Of a DNA stretch of 64,000 nt, positions 51,097 to 60,454 are shown piece by piece. The notes under the pieces were generated by a model. That model did not search any database and was not told the DNA's origin. It worked only from the letters and a program-made list of their open reading frames with translations. The DNA is from Rikenellaceae bacterium (GTDB lineage: Bacteria; Bacteroidota; Bacteroidia; Bacteroidales; Rikenellaceae). How positions within the stretch are numbered: position 1 is the stretch's first letter; the number at the start of each line of letters is the position of its first letter. The position numbers were made by a program, and so were the translations under genes. Location: the NCBI GenBank assembly GCA_015060045.1, contig SUZH01000003.1, positions 62,001-126,000 on the forward strand. Reading direction: 5' to 3'.

Positions 51097-51624
51097 TTAC
51101 CGCTCTACTATCTCTTTAAACTCGATAATTTCGCGAATAATCTCGTCGTCGCTCTTGCCCTCGCACGCAACCACCTGCGTTGCCTGGCTATAGAAGGGGT
51201 CGCGGCGCGCCATATCCTCACGCATGAATACCACCAACTCCTCATCATTCAGCCCACGCAGACGGGGACGTTTCTGTCGTCCATAGGGGCTGAGGCGCGA
51301 AGCGATATTCTCGGCCGAACGTTTCAGGTAGATCGTTCTGCCCAACTCGTTCATGCGCGCCATGTTGTCCCCCCAGGCAGGCAGACCGCCTCCCGTGGAG
51401 ATAATCGAGGTCTGCGCCCGGGCCACCTCCTCAAGCACCGCGCGCTCAATTTCGCGAAAGCGCTCCTCGCCTTCGTAGTGGAAGATATCGAAGACCGTTG
51501 CCCCCTCGCGCTCCTCGACACAATTATCCGTATCGACAAACGGGAGGTGCAGCGCCCGTGCTAACTTGCGGCCGATGGTGCTCTTACCGCACCCCATATA
51601 TCCCACCAAAAAGAGCGGTTTCAT
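51097..51624 (-). CDS. aroK: Shikimate kinase
   Basis: AroK phosphorylates shikimate at O3 in the aromatic amino-acid pathway. The P-loop GYMGCGKST is at residues 8-16, the D34 region FVDTDNCVEE binds shikimate, and STGGGLPAW (near 79) is the second substrate motif. The 175-aa length is standard. It is 14 bp after parC and 30 bp before murI. No other aromatic-pathway gene is nearby. Confidence 0.95.
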   Translation of the reverse strand: MKPLFLVGYMGCGKSTIGRKLARALHLPFVDTDNCVEEREGATVFDIFHYEGEERFREIERAVLEEVARAQTSIISTGGGLPAWGDNMARMNELGRTIYLKRSAENIASRLSPYGRQKRPRLRGLNDEELVVFMREDMARRDPFYSQATQVVACEGKSDDEIIREIIEFKEIVER

Positions 51625-51638
51625 CTACTTTCGTGCAC

Positions 51639-54446
51639 TTAAAAAAGATTCAACTGCGGTTCATCCACGAGATCCTCCTCATCACCCTTGGCGCGCTCGA
51701 TTTCGAGTGGCACACCCGACGGAGCAATCGGCTCCACGGGGGTCAAAGCGGGCGATTCGGGTTCGATCTCGATCGTCGTCTCCTCGATCTCGACCTCCTC
51801 CGTAAAGGCCTCCTCAGCACCCTCGATCGGCTCCTCCGCCTCCTCGGGTTCCGGTTCGGGTCGTTCGGGTTCGATGAAACGTACCGTCGCCACATCGAAG
51901 GTCGAAAGACGCTTACCCTTTGCCTGCGGGCTCTTCACGCCTACGAACGAATCAACATCCAGTTGATCGGCCGGACGGTGCTCGTGCGCGCCCTGATAGG
52001 TCAACTCCACCATAGCACCCTCACACTCCGTGAGGCAGACGTAGCGACACCCTTCGTCGAGGAACGACTGCAACTTCTCGGAAAGCTTGATCGAGAAACG
52101 TTTCAGGTAGTAGTACTGCTGCTCGTTATCGTAGTAGCAAAGGGCATAAATCGCCTCGGGGCGGAAACGCGACACATGAATCGTATCGTCGGGGAAGTGC
52201 TGTCCGAGGTCGAATCCCGAGACATAGAACTGGTTCTTGGCCGTCCAGACAATCAGCTTATCATCCCCCTTGAACTCACCCAACAGGCGGCCACGGCCGT
52301 CGGCATTGAGGCGACGGATATCCTCGTCGTACCAGATGTTCTGTCCGCCGAGGGTTGATGTACCGCGCTCCTTGAGGACAATCTTGTGGATGCCATAGCG
52401 CGAGAAGAGGTTGCCCTGGCTCTGACGTCCCTTGATCGCCAGCGTAGCGAAGTCCAGATCGACAATCACACGCTTCAGACGCGGACGGGGTTTGAAGTAG
52501 ACCTTCAGCACCTCGGCCTCACCATTCGGGTTGACCGACATGTAGAGAATCTCGCTCTTGGGCGTACCCTTCGTCATGTCGTAACACTTATCGCGCGTCA
52601 CAGACTTGATGGCGCAACGTTTCATCATGATCGGGCCATTCTTACCATCGCGATAGAGGACGTTATAGATCGTACGCTCATCGCCACGCTTGAAGACGCC
52701 GATGTAGTAGATGTTCTTCTCGAAGAAGGCCTTTTCCGAAACCTTCGTGATCACATAGCGGCCATCCTTCGTGAAGACAATCACATCGTCAATATCCGAG
52801 CAATCGCAGACAAACTCCGCATCCTTCATCGACTTACCCGTACCGAAGAAGCCCTCGGCACGATCGACGTAGAGTTTGGCATTCGTCACGGCCACCTTCG
52901 TAGCCTCAATCTGGTCGAAGGTTCTCAGCTCGGTCTTACGCTCACGCCCCTTGCCGTACTTCTCCAAAATACGCTCGTAGTAGGCCACGGCGTACTCCGT
53001 CAGGTGGGCCAGGTGGTGCTTCGTCTCCTTGATATCCTTCTCGATCTGCTTAATCTCGTTGTCGGCCTTCTCCGAATCGTAGCGCGAGATGCGGATAAAC
53101 TTCAGTTCTGTCAGGTGCTGCACATCTTCGAGCGTTACCTCCTTGCGCAGCAGTGTTTTGAAGGGCTCCAACCCCTTATCCACTGCCTCATAGGCCGCCT
53201 CACGCGTGCGGCAACCCTCGATGAGCTGGTAGAGTTTATTCTCGATAAAGATACGCTCCAACGAGGCGGTATGCCAGGCGGCATTCAGCTCGTCGAGCTT
53301 GATCTCCAGCTCACGTCCCAAGAGGTAACGCGTATGGTCGGCCGAGCGACGCAAAATCTCGCTCACCCCCAGGAAGTGGGGCTTCTCGTCCCAAATCACA
53401 CACGCATTGGGCGAGATCGACACCTCGCAATCGGTAAAGGCGTAGAGTGCATCGATGGTCTTATCCGACGACTCGTCGGGGGCCACCTGAATCACGATCT
53501 CCACCTTGTCGGCCGTCAGGTCATCCACCTTGCGGATCTTGATCTTGCCGCGCTCGTTGGCCTTGATGATCGACTCCTTGATCGACTCCGAAGTGGTCGT
53601 AAAGGGGATCTCGGTAATGGCCAGCGTACGTTTATCGATCTTCGAGATGCGGGCACGCACTCGCACCGCACCTCCACGCAGACCGTCGTTATAGCGGCTT
53701 ACGTCAGCCAAACCACCCGTCGGGAAGTCGGGATAGAGCTGGAAGTCGCGCCCCTCCAAATGGGCGATACAGGCGTGAATGAGCTCCACAAAGTTGTGCG
53801 GCAAAATCTTCGAAGCCAAACCTACGGCAATACCCTCCGTACCCTGTGCCAACAAGAGCGGGAACTTCACGGGCAGGGTCACCGGTTCCTCCTTGCGGCC
53901 GTCGTAGGCCATCATCCACTCGGTTGTCTTCTTATTGAAAACCACATCGAGGGCAAATTTCGACAGACGCGCCTCGATATAACGAGCAGCAGCGGCATCG
54001 TCACCCGTGAGGATGTTACCCCACGAACCCTGGCAGTCGATCAATAGATCCTTCTGACCCATCGTCACCAGTGCCGACTCGATCGAGGCATCACCGTGCG
54101 GGTGGTAGGCCATCGTCTGACCCACGATGTTGGCCACCTTGTTGTAGCGGCCATCCTCCATGAGGCGCATCGCATGCAGAATACGACGCTGCACGGGCTT
54201 CAGACCATCCTCAATGTGGGGCACAGCACGTTCCAGGATCACATACGAGGCGTAATCCAAAAACCAGTTTTTATACATGCCCATCAGGCGACGCACACCG
54301 CTCTCGTCCTGCATCAGACGCTCGAACTTCTGCGCCTTGGCCGACACCGTCGCAGGGGCTTCCACCTCCTCCGTCTCGACCACCTCAGCCTCGGGGGCAC
54401 CCTCGAGCAGCTCCTCCTGCTCGATTATCTCTTTCTCTTTTGCCAT
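51639..54446 (-). CDS. parC: DNA topoisomerase IV subunit A
   Basis: ParC decatenates daughter chromosomes together with ParE. The active-site tyrosine is Y156 (ARYIEARL). The quinolone-region sequence reads YHPHGDASIESAL, with A120 where E. coli has Ser80 and a Ser where Glu84 lies. An acidic N-terminal extension of about 40 residues precedes the breakage domain. A divergent C-terminal pinwheel follows, then an acidic, Pro/Glu-rich tail (about 845-935). The 935-aa length exceeds the 750 aa of E. coli ParC but fits Bacteroidetes forms. It begins 6 bp after the parE stop. Confidence 0.93.
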   Translation of the reverse strand: MAKEKEIIEQEELLEGAPEAEVVETEEVEAPATVSAKAQKFERLMQDESGVRRLMGMYKNWFLDYASYVILERAVPHIEDGLKPVQRRILHAMRLMEDGRYNKVANIVGQTMAYHPHGDASIESALVTMGQKDLLIDCQGSWGNILTGDDAAAARYIEARLSKFALDVVFNKKTTEWMMAYDGRKEEPVTLPVKFPLLLAQGTEGIAVGLASKILPHNFVELIHACIAHLEGRDFQLYPDFPTGGLADVSRYNDGLRGGAVRVRARISKIDKRTLAITEIPFTTTSESIKESIIKANERGKIKIRKVDDLTADKVEIVIQVAPDESSDKTIDALYAFTDCEVSISPNACVIWDEKPHFLGVSEILRRSADHTRYLLGRELEIKLDELNAAWHTASLERIFIENKLYQLIEGCRTREAAYEAVDKGLEPFKTLLRKEVTLEDVQHLTELKFIRISRYDSEKADNEIKQIEKDIKETKHHLAHLTEYAVAYYERILEKYGKGRERKTELRTFDQIEATKVAVTNAKLYVDRAEGFFGTGKSMKDAEFVCDCSDIDDVIVFTKDGRYVITKVSEKAFFEKNIYYIGVFKRGDERTIYNVLYRDGKNGPIMMKRCAIKSVTRDKCYDMTKGTPKSEILYMSVNPNGEAEVLKVYFKPRPRLKRVIVDLDFATLAIKGRQSQGNLFSRYGIHKIVLKERGTSTLGGQNIWYDEDIRRLNADGRGRLLGEFKGDDKLIVWTAKNQFYVSGFDLGQHFPDDTIHVSRFRPEAIYALCYYDNEQQYYYLKRFSIKLSEKLQSFLDEGCRYVCLTECEGAMVELTYQGAHEHRPADQLDVDSFVGVKSPQAKGKRLSTFDVATVRFIEPERPEPEPEEAEEPIEGAEEAFTEEVEIEETTIEIEPESPALTPVEPIAPSGVPLEIERAKGDEEDLVDEPQLNLF

Positions 54447-54452
54447 AGTCGT

Positions 54453-56333
54453 TTAATTCAAATCGGCTTCCACGAGGTCCTCCTCGATGCGCAGGTTGTT
54501 AATAATAAAGCCTTGACGCTCAAAGGTATTCTTACCCATGTAGAACTCCAAGAGGTCGTGAATCGGGTCATCCTTCGTGATGCGTACTTTGTCGAGGCGC
54601 ATCGTCTCGCCGATGAAGTGTTTGAACTCCGAGTCCGAGATCTCACCCAAACCTTTGAATCGGGTAATCTCAGCCGTCGATCCGCACTTCTTGACCGCCG
54701 CCTGGCGCTCCTCCTCCGAGTAGCAATAGTGGGTCTCCTTCTTGTTGCGGACACGGAACAAGGGCGTCTGCAGGATGTAGAGGTGACCACGACGAATCAC
54801 CTCGGGGAAGAACTGCAGGAAGAAGGACGTGATCAGCAGTCGGATGTGCATACCGTCCACATCGGCATCGGTTGCCACGATCACCTTCTCATAGCGCAGG
54901 TTCTCGATATCCTCCTCGATATTCAGCGCTGCCTGCAGCAGGTTAAACTCCTCGTTCAGGTAGACCACCTTCTTCGTCAGACCATAGCAGTTGAGCGGTT
55001 TACCGCGCAACGAGAAGACCGCCTGCGTGCGGGCATCGCGGCACTTGGTCACCGACGACGAAGCCGAAAGACCCTCCGTGATGAAGATCATCGTCTGGTC
55101 GGCCAGCTCGTTCTTATCGCCGCGGTGAATCTTGCAATCGCGCAGCTTCTTGTTGTTGAGCGACACCTTCTTGGCCGTCTCACGGGCCTTCTTCTGCACG
55201 CCCGAAATCGCCTTGCGCTCCTTCTCGTTCTCCACGATCTTGCGCTGGATGGCTTGGGCCGTCTCGGGATTCTTATGCAGGAAGTCGTCGAGGTGCTTTG
55301 CGAGGAAATCGACCACGAAGTTGCGCACCGAGGGGCCCGACTTCGACATATCGCGCGAACCGAGCTTCGTTTTGGTCTGCGACTCGAAGATCGGCGAGGA
55401 GACCTTGAGCGAAATGGCCGCCACGATCGAGGTGCGGATATCCGACGGGTCGTAATCCTTGTGGTAGAACTCCTTCAGCGTCTTGGCAATCGCCTCACGG
55501 AAGGCCGCCTGATGCGTACCGCCCTGCGAGGTGTACTGGCCATTGACGAACGAGTAGTAGCTCTCGCCATAGCCCGAGCCGTGGGCAATAGCCACCTCGA
55601 TATCCTCGCCCGAAAGGTGGATTGGCGCGTAGAGCGGATCCTCGGACATATTCTCGTTCAAGAGGTCGAGCAGACCATTCTTCGAGACGTAGTTCTGTCC
55701 GTTGAGCTTCACCATGAGCCCCTTGTTCAGGTAGGTGTAGTTGCGCACCAACTGCTCGACATACTCCAGGTTGTAGCTGTAGGGTCCGAAGACCTCCTCA
55801 TCGACCGTAAAGCGGATCATCGTGCCGTTCTTCTCTTGAACGCCGCTCTCCCAGCGATCCGACTCCTCCAAGCCCTGCTTGAAGTAGACCGTATGCGCCT
55901 CGCCGTCACGCACCGAGCGTGCCATAAAGTCGCTCGAGAGGTAGTTCACGGCCTTCACACCGACACCGTTCAGACCCACCGTCTTCTTGAAGGCGGCATT
56001 CTCCTCGTCGTCGTTGTACTTACCGCCCGTGTTCATCACACTCACAGCTGCCGACAAAGCACCGAGCGGAATACCGCGGCCGTAGTCACGCACCGTCACG
56101 GTCTTATCCTCGATCGTGATCTCGATCTGGCGACCAAAGCCGTTCATGTACTCGTCGATCGAGTTGTCCGTCACCTCCTTGATCAGGACATAGATACCGT
56201 CATCGGACTGGGTACCGTCGCCCAACTTGCCGATATACATACCGGGGCGCAGGCGGACATGTTCACGCGGCGAGAGGGTTTGAATCGCATCGTCGCCGTA
56301 ATTCTGTTGGGTTGTATTGAGTAAATCTGCCAC
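54453..56333 (-). CDS. parE: DNA topoisomerase IV subunit B
   Basis: ParE is the ATPase and metal-binding subunit of topoisomerase IV. The GHKL ATP site includes E53-V-T-D-N57 (EVTDNS) and DYGRGIP at 83-89. The TOPRIM domain starts at E420 in EGLSA, where most enzymes have EGDSA, and continues with [17 protein letters not shown]. The metal-binding TDADVDGMH motif lies near 495. The 626-aa length is typical for ParE, without the GyrB insert. It is adjacent to parC and 37 bp after plsC. Confidence 0.94.
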   Translation of the reverse strand: MADLLNTTQQNYGDDAIQTLSPREHVRLRPGMYIGKLGDGTQSDDGIYVLIKEVTDNSIDEYMNGFGRQIEITIEDKTVTVRDYGRGIPLGALSAAVSVMNTGGKYNDDEENAAFKKTVGLNGVGVKAVNYLSSDFMARSVRDGEAHTVYFKQGLEESDRWESGVQEKNGTMIRFTVDEEVFGPYSYNLEYVEQLVRNYTYLNKGLMVKLNGQNYVSKNGLLDLLNENMSEDPLYAPIHLSGEDIEVAIAHGSGYGESYYSFVNGQYTSQGGTHQAAFREAIAKTLKEFYHKDYDPSDIRTSIVAAISLKVSSPIFESQTKTKLGSRDMSKSGPSVRNFVVDFLAKHLDDFLHKNPETAQAIQRKIVENEKERKAISGVQKKARETAKKVSLNNKKLRDCKIHRGDKNELADQTMIFITEGLSASSSVTKCRDARTQAVFSLRGKPLNCYGLTKKVVYLNEEFNLLQAALNIEEDIENLRYEKVIVATDADVDGMHIRLLITSFFLQFFPEVIRRGHLYILQTPLFRVRNKKETHYCYSEEERQAAVKKCGSTAEITRFKGLGEISDSEFKHFIGETMRLDKVRITKDDPIHDLLEFYMGKNTFERQGFIINNLRIEEDLVEADLN

Positions 56334-56370
56334 TTTTTCGCAGGTTTTCGTTTTAAGCGTTGATCAATGA

Positions 56371-57102
56371 TTATTTACCTTGGCGAATTGCTGCCAGCTC
56401 CTCGCGGATCTGTGTTTCGACCTTCTCCATCAGCACACGCGTATCGGCCGACATGACCTCCTCGGCCGGAATGGGATCCAGCACGCGCACCGTGATGCGG
56501 TTCTTCCAGTTGAAGAGGAACGACTTGGGCTTCACGACGCGATTCGTACCATCCATCACCACGGGCAGGATTGTTGCCTTCAGCTCCTTGGCCATCATAA
56601 AGCCACCCGCCTTGAAACGAGCCATCTCGCCCGTCTTCGAGCGCGTACCCTCGGGGAATACGGCCACCGAGACACCTCTGTCGAGCCACATCTTACCCTC
56701 ACGGAGCATCTGCTCCATCGCCTGGGCTGCACGACCGCGGTTGATCATGATATCGCCGTGCATAAAGATCAACTGACCGAAGAAGGGGGTCTTCATCACC
56801 TCGCGCTTCGTAACCCAACGGAAGTTGAGCGGCAGGTAGTACATCGAGGTAATGTCGAACATCGAGTTGTGATTGGCCATGATAACGTAGGCCTTCTTAG
56901 GGTCGAACTTCTCCAGCCCCTCGATGCGATGGCGCGTCAGGAAAGGCACGCCGTGAATGCACCACACGAGGTAGCGCGACAGGGCATGCACCACCGTGCG
57001 ACGCTTATCGAAGGGGTAGCACACAACCCAGGCAATCGCCGATAACAGCGTAAATACCAGGCACGAAATCAGAATCCAAATCCAGTAAATCAGGCTTAAC
57101 AT
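56371..57102 (-). CDS. plsC: 1-acyl-sn-glycerol-3-phosphate acyltransferase (PlsC family)
   Basis: PlsC acylates lysophosphatidic acid to phosphatidic acid at the inner membrane. The catalytic NHxxxxD motif is NHNSMFD (near residue 77) and the acyl-acceptor motif FPEGTRS is near 155. An N-terminal helix (about 1-25, LIYWIWILISCLVFTLL) anchors it. The open frame begins at 57204, but MLSLIYW at 57102 gives a proper membrane start and a 243-aa protein. It is probably the first gene of the leftward series through parE, parC, aroK, murI, ftsK, lolA and nitroreductase. Confidence 0.92.
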   Translation of the reverse strand: MLSLIYWIWILISCLVFTLLSAIAWVVCYPFDKRRTVVHALSRYLVWCIHGVPFLTRHRIEGLEKFDPKKAYVIMANHNSMFDITSMYYLPLNFRWVTKREVMKTPFFGQLIFMHGDIMINRGRAAQAMEQMLREGKMWLDRGVSVAVFPEGTRSKTGEMARFKAGGFMMAKELKATILPVVMDGTNRVVKPKSFLFNWKNRITVRVLDPIPAEEVMSADTRVLMEKVETQIREELAAIRQGK

Positions 57103-57180
57103 AGCTATTTTGTTTGTTTTAGTTGCGTTTTTGTTGTGGCGACTCCCCTCTTCCAGAGGCCGAAAAGGGGATTTATTCGG

Positions 57181-57188
57181 CAAATTTA
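57181..57188 (-). promoter_or_regulatory. Candidate promoter of the plsC-parE-ftsK series
   Basis: CAAATTTA on + is TAAATTTG on -. It would give a leader of about 70 nt to plsC. The remaining 57103-57332 holds palindromes TTCCCC/GGGGAA (57250-57264) and CCCCT/AGGGG (about 57145-57170) but no gene. Confidence 0.45.
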
Positions 57189-57332
57189 CAAAAATTTCGG
57201 CCATTTTTGAAGCATCCGACCCAAGAAAGTTATCAACAATCTACTCTACTTCCCCAAAGGGGAAAATCCAAAAGCGAAATATTTTTTGAAAAATTTTGGT
57301 TCTTTGTCTTGCATAGTACCGATTATTTTGTA

Positions 57333-57340
57333 TATCTTTG
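57333..57340 (+). promoter_or_regulatory. Promoter of the TonB-type receptor gene
   Basis: TATCTTTG (-7) with TTG at 57309-57311 21 bp upstream. The leader is about 28 nt to the ATG at 57373. Confidence 0.7.
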
Positions 57341-57372
57341 CATCGTGAAACAAATCCAAAACACCAAATAGT

Positions 57373-59718
57373 ATGAAACACACTTTTCTAACTCTCGCAT
57401 TCACTTTTCTGGCACTCGTCCCGACATGGGCCGCACGTCAAAACCCGACCTACGGCCGTGTCGTGGATGAACAAAACTCCCCCATCGAATTTGCTACCGT
57501 CGTGCTCCTTGCGGGCACCGAACAGGTGGCCGGTACAACAACCGACGAGGAGGGTTGTTTTTCGCTCTCGATCCAGGCCGGCCACTATACCCTTTCGGTG
57601 CAGCACCTGAGCTACGAAAACTACTCGAAAGAGGTTGAGATAACCAACGGCACCGATTTGGGTAACATTGTATTAAAATCTTCGGCTACAAAAATAGACG
57701 AGGTGGTCGTAAAGGGGCAGTTGGTACGCCGCGAAGCCGACCGTTTTGTGGTCGATGTGGCCAATTCGGTCGCCGCCTTGGGCAAAGATGGCGTAGAATT
57801 GCTCGAACGCGCCCCCGGCGTATGGATTACGGACGAGAAAATCTCGGTAAACGGTAAGTCGGGATCGAAAGTTTATGTCAATGATAGAGAATTGAAAATG
57901 AGCGGCGATCAACTGATTACCTATATTAAAACTTTACGCGCGGAGGAGATCCAGAAAATCGAGGTCATCCCCACCTCGGGAGCCGACTACGATGCCGATT
58001 CGGCAGGGGGTGTGATCAAGATCACGCTACGCCGTCAGCGCGAGAACGGCACGCAGGGTTCGGTGCAGATGTGGACTACTGCAAACCGCTACGGACTCGC
58101 CCTCAACCCTTCGGCCAACATCGCCCTACATAGCGGGAAATTGGACCTCAATGCAGCCGCCTGGTTTACCGACCAAACTGCCGAGGCGCACGCTACCGAG
58201 CAGACCTCCTACCTTAGTAACTCGACACAACTCGAATCGCAATCGCACCTCGACGAAGTGCGTCAAGACTATGGCGGTCGCCTCGATGCCGTCTATGAAC
58301 TGACGAAAAACCACTCGATCGGCTTGGGCGGTCGCTTTACCCAAACCGAGGAAAACAGCACCAACAACTCCCACTCGCTCCTGCGTGGCGAGGCGTTTGA
58401 GCAGCAGACCCGGAGCCTCTTCCTCGGCAACGACGAGCAGCAGGATGTAAAGGGTACATTTAACTACGTCTGGAAGATCGACACACTCGGCTCGACGCTG
58501 AAATTCCTGGCCGACTATCAGGTACGCACCAACGGAAACGGCCACGACAACCACAGCGTGGTAAACTCGATCGACTCACTCTATCGGGACAACACCGACT
58601 CGAAGTACCGCATGGCGACCGCCTCGCTCAGCTGGGAGCAACACCTATCGCCCAAAATCGTCCTTCAGGCGGGCGGAAAATACACCTACTACCGCATGCA
58701 GTCGGATGCCCTGTTCGAGTATGAGCAGGGGAACACTTGGCTCAAAAACGAGCGCGAGAGCTTCTCGATCGACTACGACGAGCAGATTGCTGCCGCCTAC
58801 GGCATTGTGCGTGGTAATTTCGACCGTTGGGGCTTTGTGGCAGGTCTGCGTGGCGAATACACCCGCACCGAGAGCGACGGCACGAAACTCGGCAAGGATT
58901 ACTTCTCGCTCTTCCCGAACCTGAATCTGTCGTACAAGCTCAATAAGGAGGGTAAACACATGCTCATCGGTCAGTATGCCCGTAAGATTTCGCGCCCCTC
59001 GTTCTGGCAGCTCAACCCCCAGCGACAGCAGATTTCGGACTACACCTATCAGACGGGTAACCCGCTGCTCGACCCCTCGTTTACGCACAGCATCGACCTG
59101 ACGTATGTTGCGTGGTACAAATATGCCCTCTCGGTCGGTGTAACGCTCCAGACGGATGAGATTCAGCAGAACTTCATGTCCGACCCGAATGACCCGAACA
59201 TCATCTATATCAACCACATCAACTACAAGGACACGAAGCAGTATTATGTCAATCTGAACGCCCCGTTGCAGCTCACGAAGTGGTGGGAGGCCAACGCCAA
59301 CCTGACCTACGTTGCGTGGGAGCAGCGCGTGACAATCGACGCACCCGTCCGCCTGCACCATATGTTGATGACCTATGCATCGACGACCTTCACGCTTCCG
59401 GCGAAGTTCTACATCGACCTTTCGTGGAACTACCACAATCGAATCCGCATGGGTAATGCCGAGATCGGAGCGGCACACATGGTCAATGCACAGCTCAAAA
59501 AACGCTTTGGCGACCGCTTCACACTTGTCTTTGGTGTGCGTAACCTCTTCAACTCGCAGCAGGACCTCAACGCCCGCAACGAGCAGTTTGATCGCCACTA
59601 CACGCTCAATCAGTTCTGGAGCGAACGCCAATTTAGCTTTGGCCTTACTTGGAACTTTAAGAGCGGCAAAGCCTTCCGTCAGCGCACGCTGGAGAAGGCT
59701 GACGAGGGACGATTGTAA
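57373..59718 (+). CDS. TonB-receptor-like outer-membrane barrel with carboxypeptidase-D regulatory domain
   Basis: The 781-aa protein has a signal peptide (about 1-20, ending TWAA). A CarboxypepD_reg-type beta-sandwich follows (about 25-110, YGRVVDEQNSPIEFATVVLL and GHYTLSVQHLSYE), then a plug-like region (about 115-210, DADSAGGVIKITLRR) and an outer-membrane barrel of the OMP_b-brl_3 type. It is not next to a SusD gene, so it is not a typical glycan-uptake pair. The substrate is unknown; peptide, metal or signalling roles all remain possible. It is monocistronic, followed by a hairpin at 59757. Confidence 0.87.
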   Translation: MKHTFLTLAFTFLALVPTWAARQNPTYGRVVDEQNSPIEFATVVLLAGTEQVAGTTTDEEGCFSLSIQAGHYTLSVQHLSYENYSKEVEITNGTDLGNIVLKSSATKIDEVVVKGQLVRREADRFVVDVANSVAALGKDGVELLERAPGVWITDEKISVNGKSGSKVYVNDRELKMSGDQLITYIKTLRAEEIQKIEVIPTSGADYDADSAGGVIKITLRRQRENGTQGSVQMWTTANRYGLALNPSANIALHSGKLDLNAAAWFTDQTAEAHATEQTSYLSNSTQLESQSHLDEVRQDYGGRLDAVYELTKNHSIGLGGRFTQTEENSTNNSHSLLRGEAFEQQTRSLFLGNDEQQDVKGTFNYVWKIDTLGSTLKFLADYQVRTNGNGHDNHSVVNSIDSLYRDNTDSKYRMATASLSWEQHLSPKIVLQAGGKYTYYRMQSDALFEYEQGNTWLKNERESFSIDYDEQIAAAYGIVRGNFDRWGFVAGLRGEYTRTESDGTKLGKDYFSLFPNLNLSYKLNKEGKHMLIGQYARKISRPSFWQLNPQRQQISDYTYQTGNPLLDPSFTHSIDLTYVAWYKYALSVGVTLQTDEIQQNFMSDPNDPNIIYINHINYKDTKQYYVNLNAPLQLTKWWEANANLTYVAWEQRVTIDAPVRLHHMLMTYASTTFTLPAKFYIDLSWNYHNRIRMGNAEIGAAHMVNAQLKKRFGDRFTLVFGVRNLFNSQQDLNARNEQFDRHYTLNQFWSERQFSFGLTWNFKSGKAFRQRTLEKADEGRL

Positions 59719-59756
59719 TAAGAAAACCTTAAGCGTTGGTTAATAGTTGGTTCAAA

Positions 59757-59799
59757 GAGAAGGAGGGTCGCCCCAATGGGACAACCCTCCTCTCGATTT
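59757..59799. terminator. Bidirectional terminator between receptor and LemA
   Basis: GGAGGGT...ACCCTCC arms with inner CCCC/GGG pairing form a long hairpin followed by GATTTTT on the + strand and a pyrimidine-rich tract on the - strand. Confidence 0.7.
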
Positions 59800-59811
59800 T
59801 TCAATGCAGGT

Positions 59812-60390
59812 TTAGAACTGCACGACGGGTGCCTGTGCCGCAGCCTCATCTGCCTCAAAGTAGGCCTTCGTGTCGAAGCCGAAGATCGAAGCCACGAGGT
59901 TGGCAGGGAAACGACGAACGGCCACGTTGTAGGTTCGGGCAATCTCGTTGAACTCCTTGCGCGAAACGGCGATGCGGTTCTCCGTACCCTCCAACTGCGC
60001 CTGCAACTCCAGGAAGTTCTGGTTGGCCTTCAGGTCGGGATAGTTCTCGGCAATGGCGATCAGACGACCCAAGGCCGAGCGCACCTGCTGCTGGGCAGCC
60101 TGGTACTCGGCCATCTTCTCGGGCGTCAGCTCGTCAGCCGTCAGGTTAATCGAGGTGGCAGCCGAGCGGGCAGCGATGACCGACTCGAGGGTCTCGCTCT
60201 CGTGAGCCGCGTAGCCCTTCACGGTATTTACCAGGTTGGGAATCAGGTCGGCACGGCGCTGATACTGCGTCTCGACATTCGACCATGCGGTAGCTACCGC
60301 CTCATCCTTCTCCACCAGACCATTGTAGGTCTTGTAGCAAAAAATAGCCAGGAGCGTAGCAACGCCCAAAGCAATCATCCATTTATTCAT
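59812..60390 (-). CDS. LemA family protein
   Basis: The 192-aa protein has an N-terminal membrane helix (about 3-20) and a helical LemA domain with conserved VETQYQRRADLIPNLVNTVKGYA and ENYPDLKANQNFLELQ, ending RRFPANLVASIFGF. LemA proteins are membrane-anchored helical bundles of unclear function, often beside TPM-domain proteins. It lies 64 bp after the TPM gene on the same strand. The FGF segment and acidic C-terminus are typical. Confidence 0.92.
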   Translation of the reverse strand: MNKWMIALGVATLLAIFCYKTYNGLVEKDEAVATAWSNVETQYQRRADLIPNLVNTVKGYAAHESETLESVIAARSAATSINLTADELTPEKMAEYQAAQQQVRSALGRLIAIAENYPDLKANQNFLELQAQLEGTENRIAVSRKEFNEIARTYNVAVRRFPANLVASIFGFDTKAYFEADEAAAQAPVVQF

Positions 60391-60454
60391 AGCTGTTTGT
60401 ATTAAGTTATTGTTCTATTTATTAATTCTTAATTCTTCATTCTTAATTTCGAGA

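Noticed and set aside
54096..56324. 742-codon antisense frame over parE
   Set aside because: It is a shadow of parE on the opposite strand with no recognisable domain or promoter.
57103..57204. N-terminal extension of plsC
   Set aside because: The residues between 57204 and 57102 are polar and translate promoter DNA; the membrane start MLSLIYW follows.
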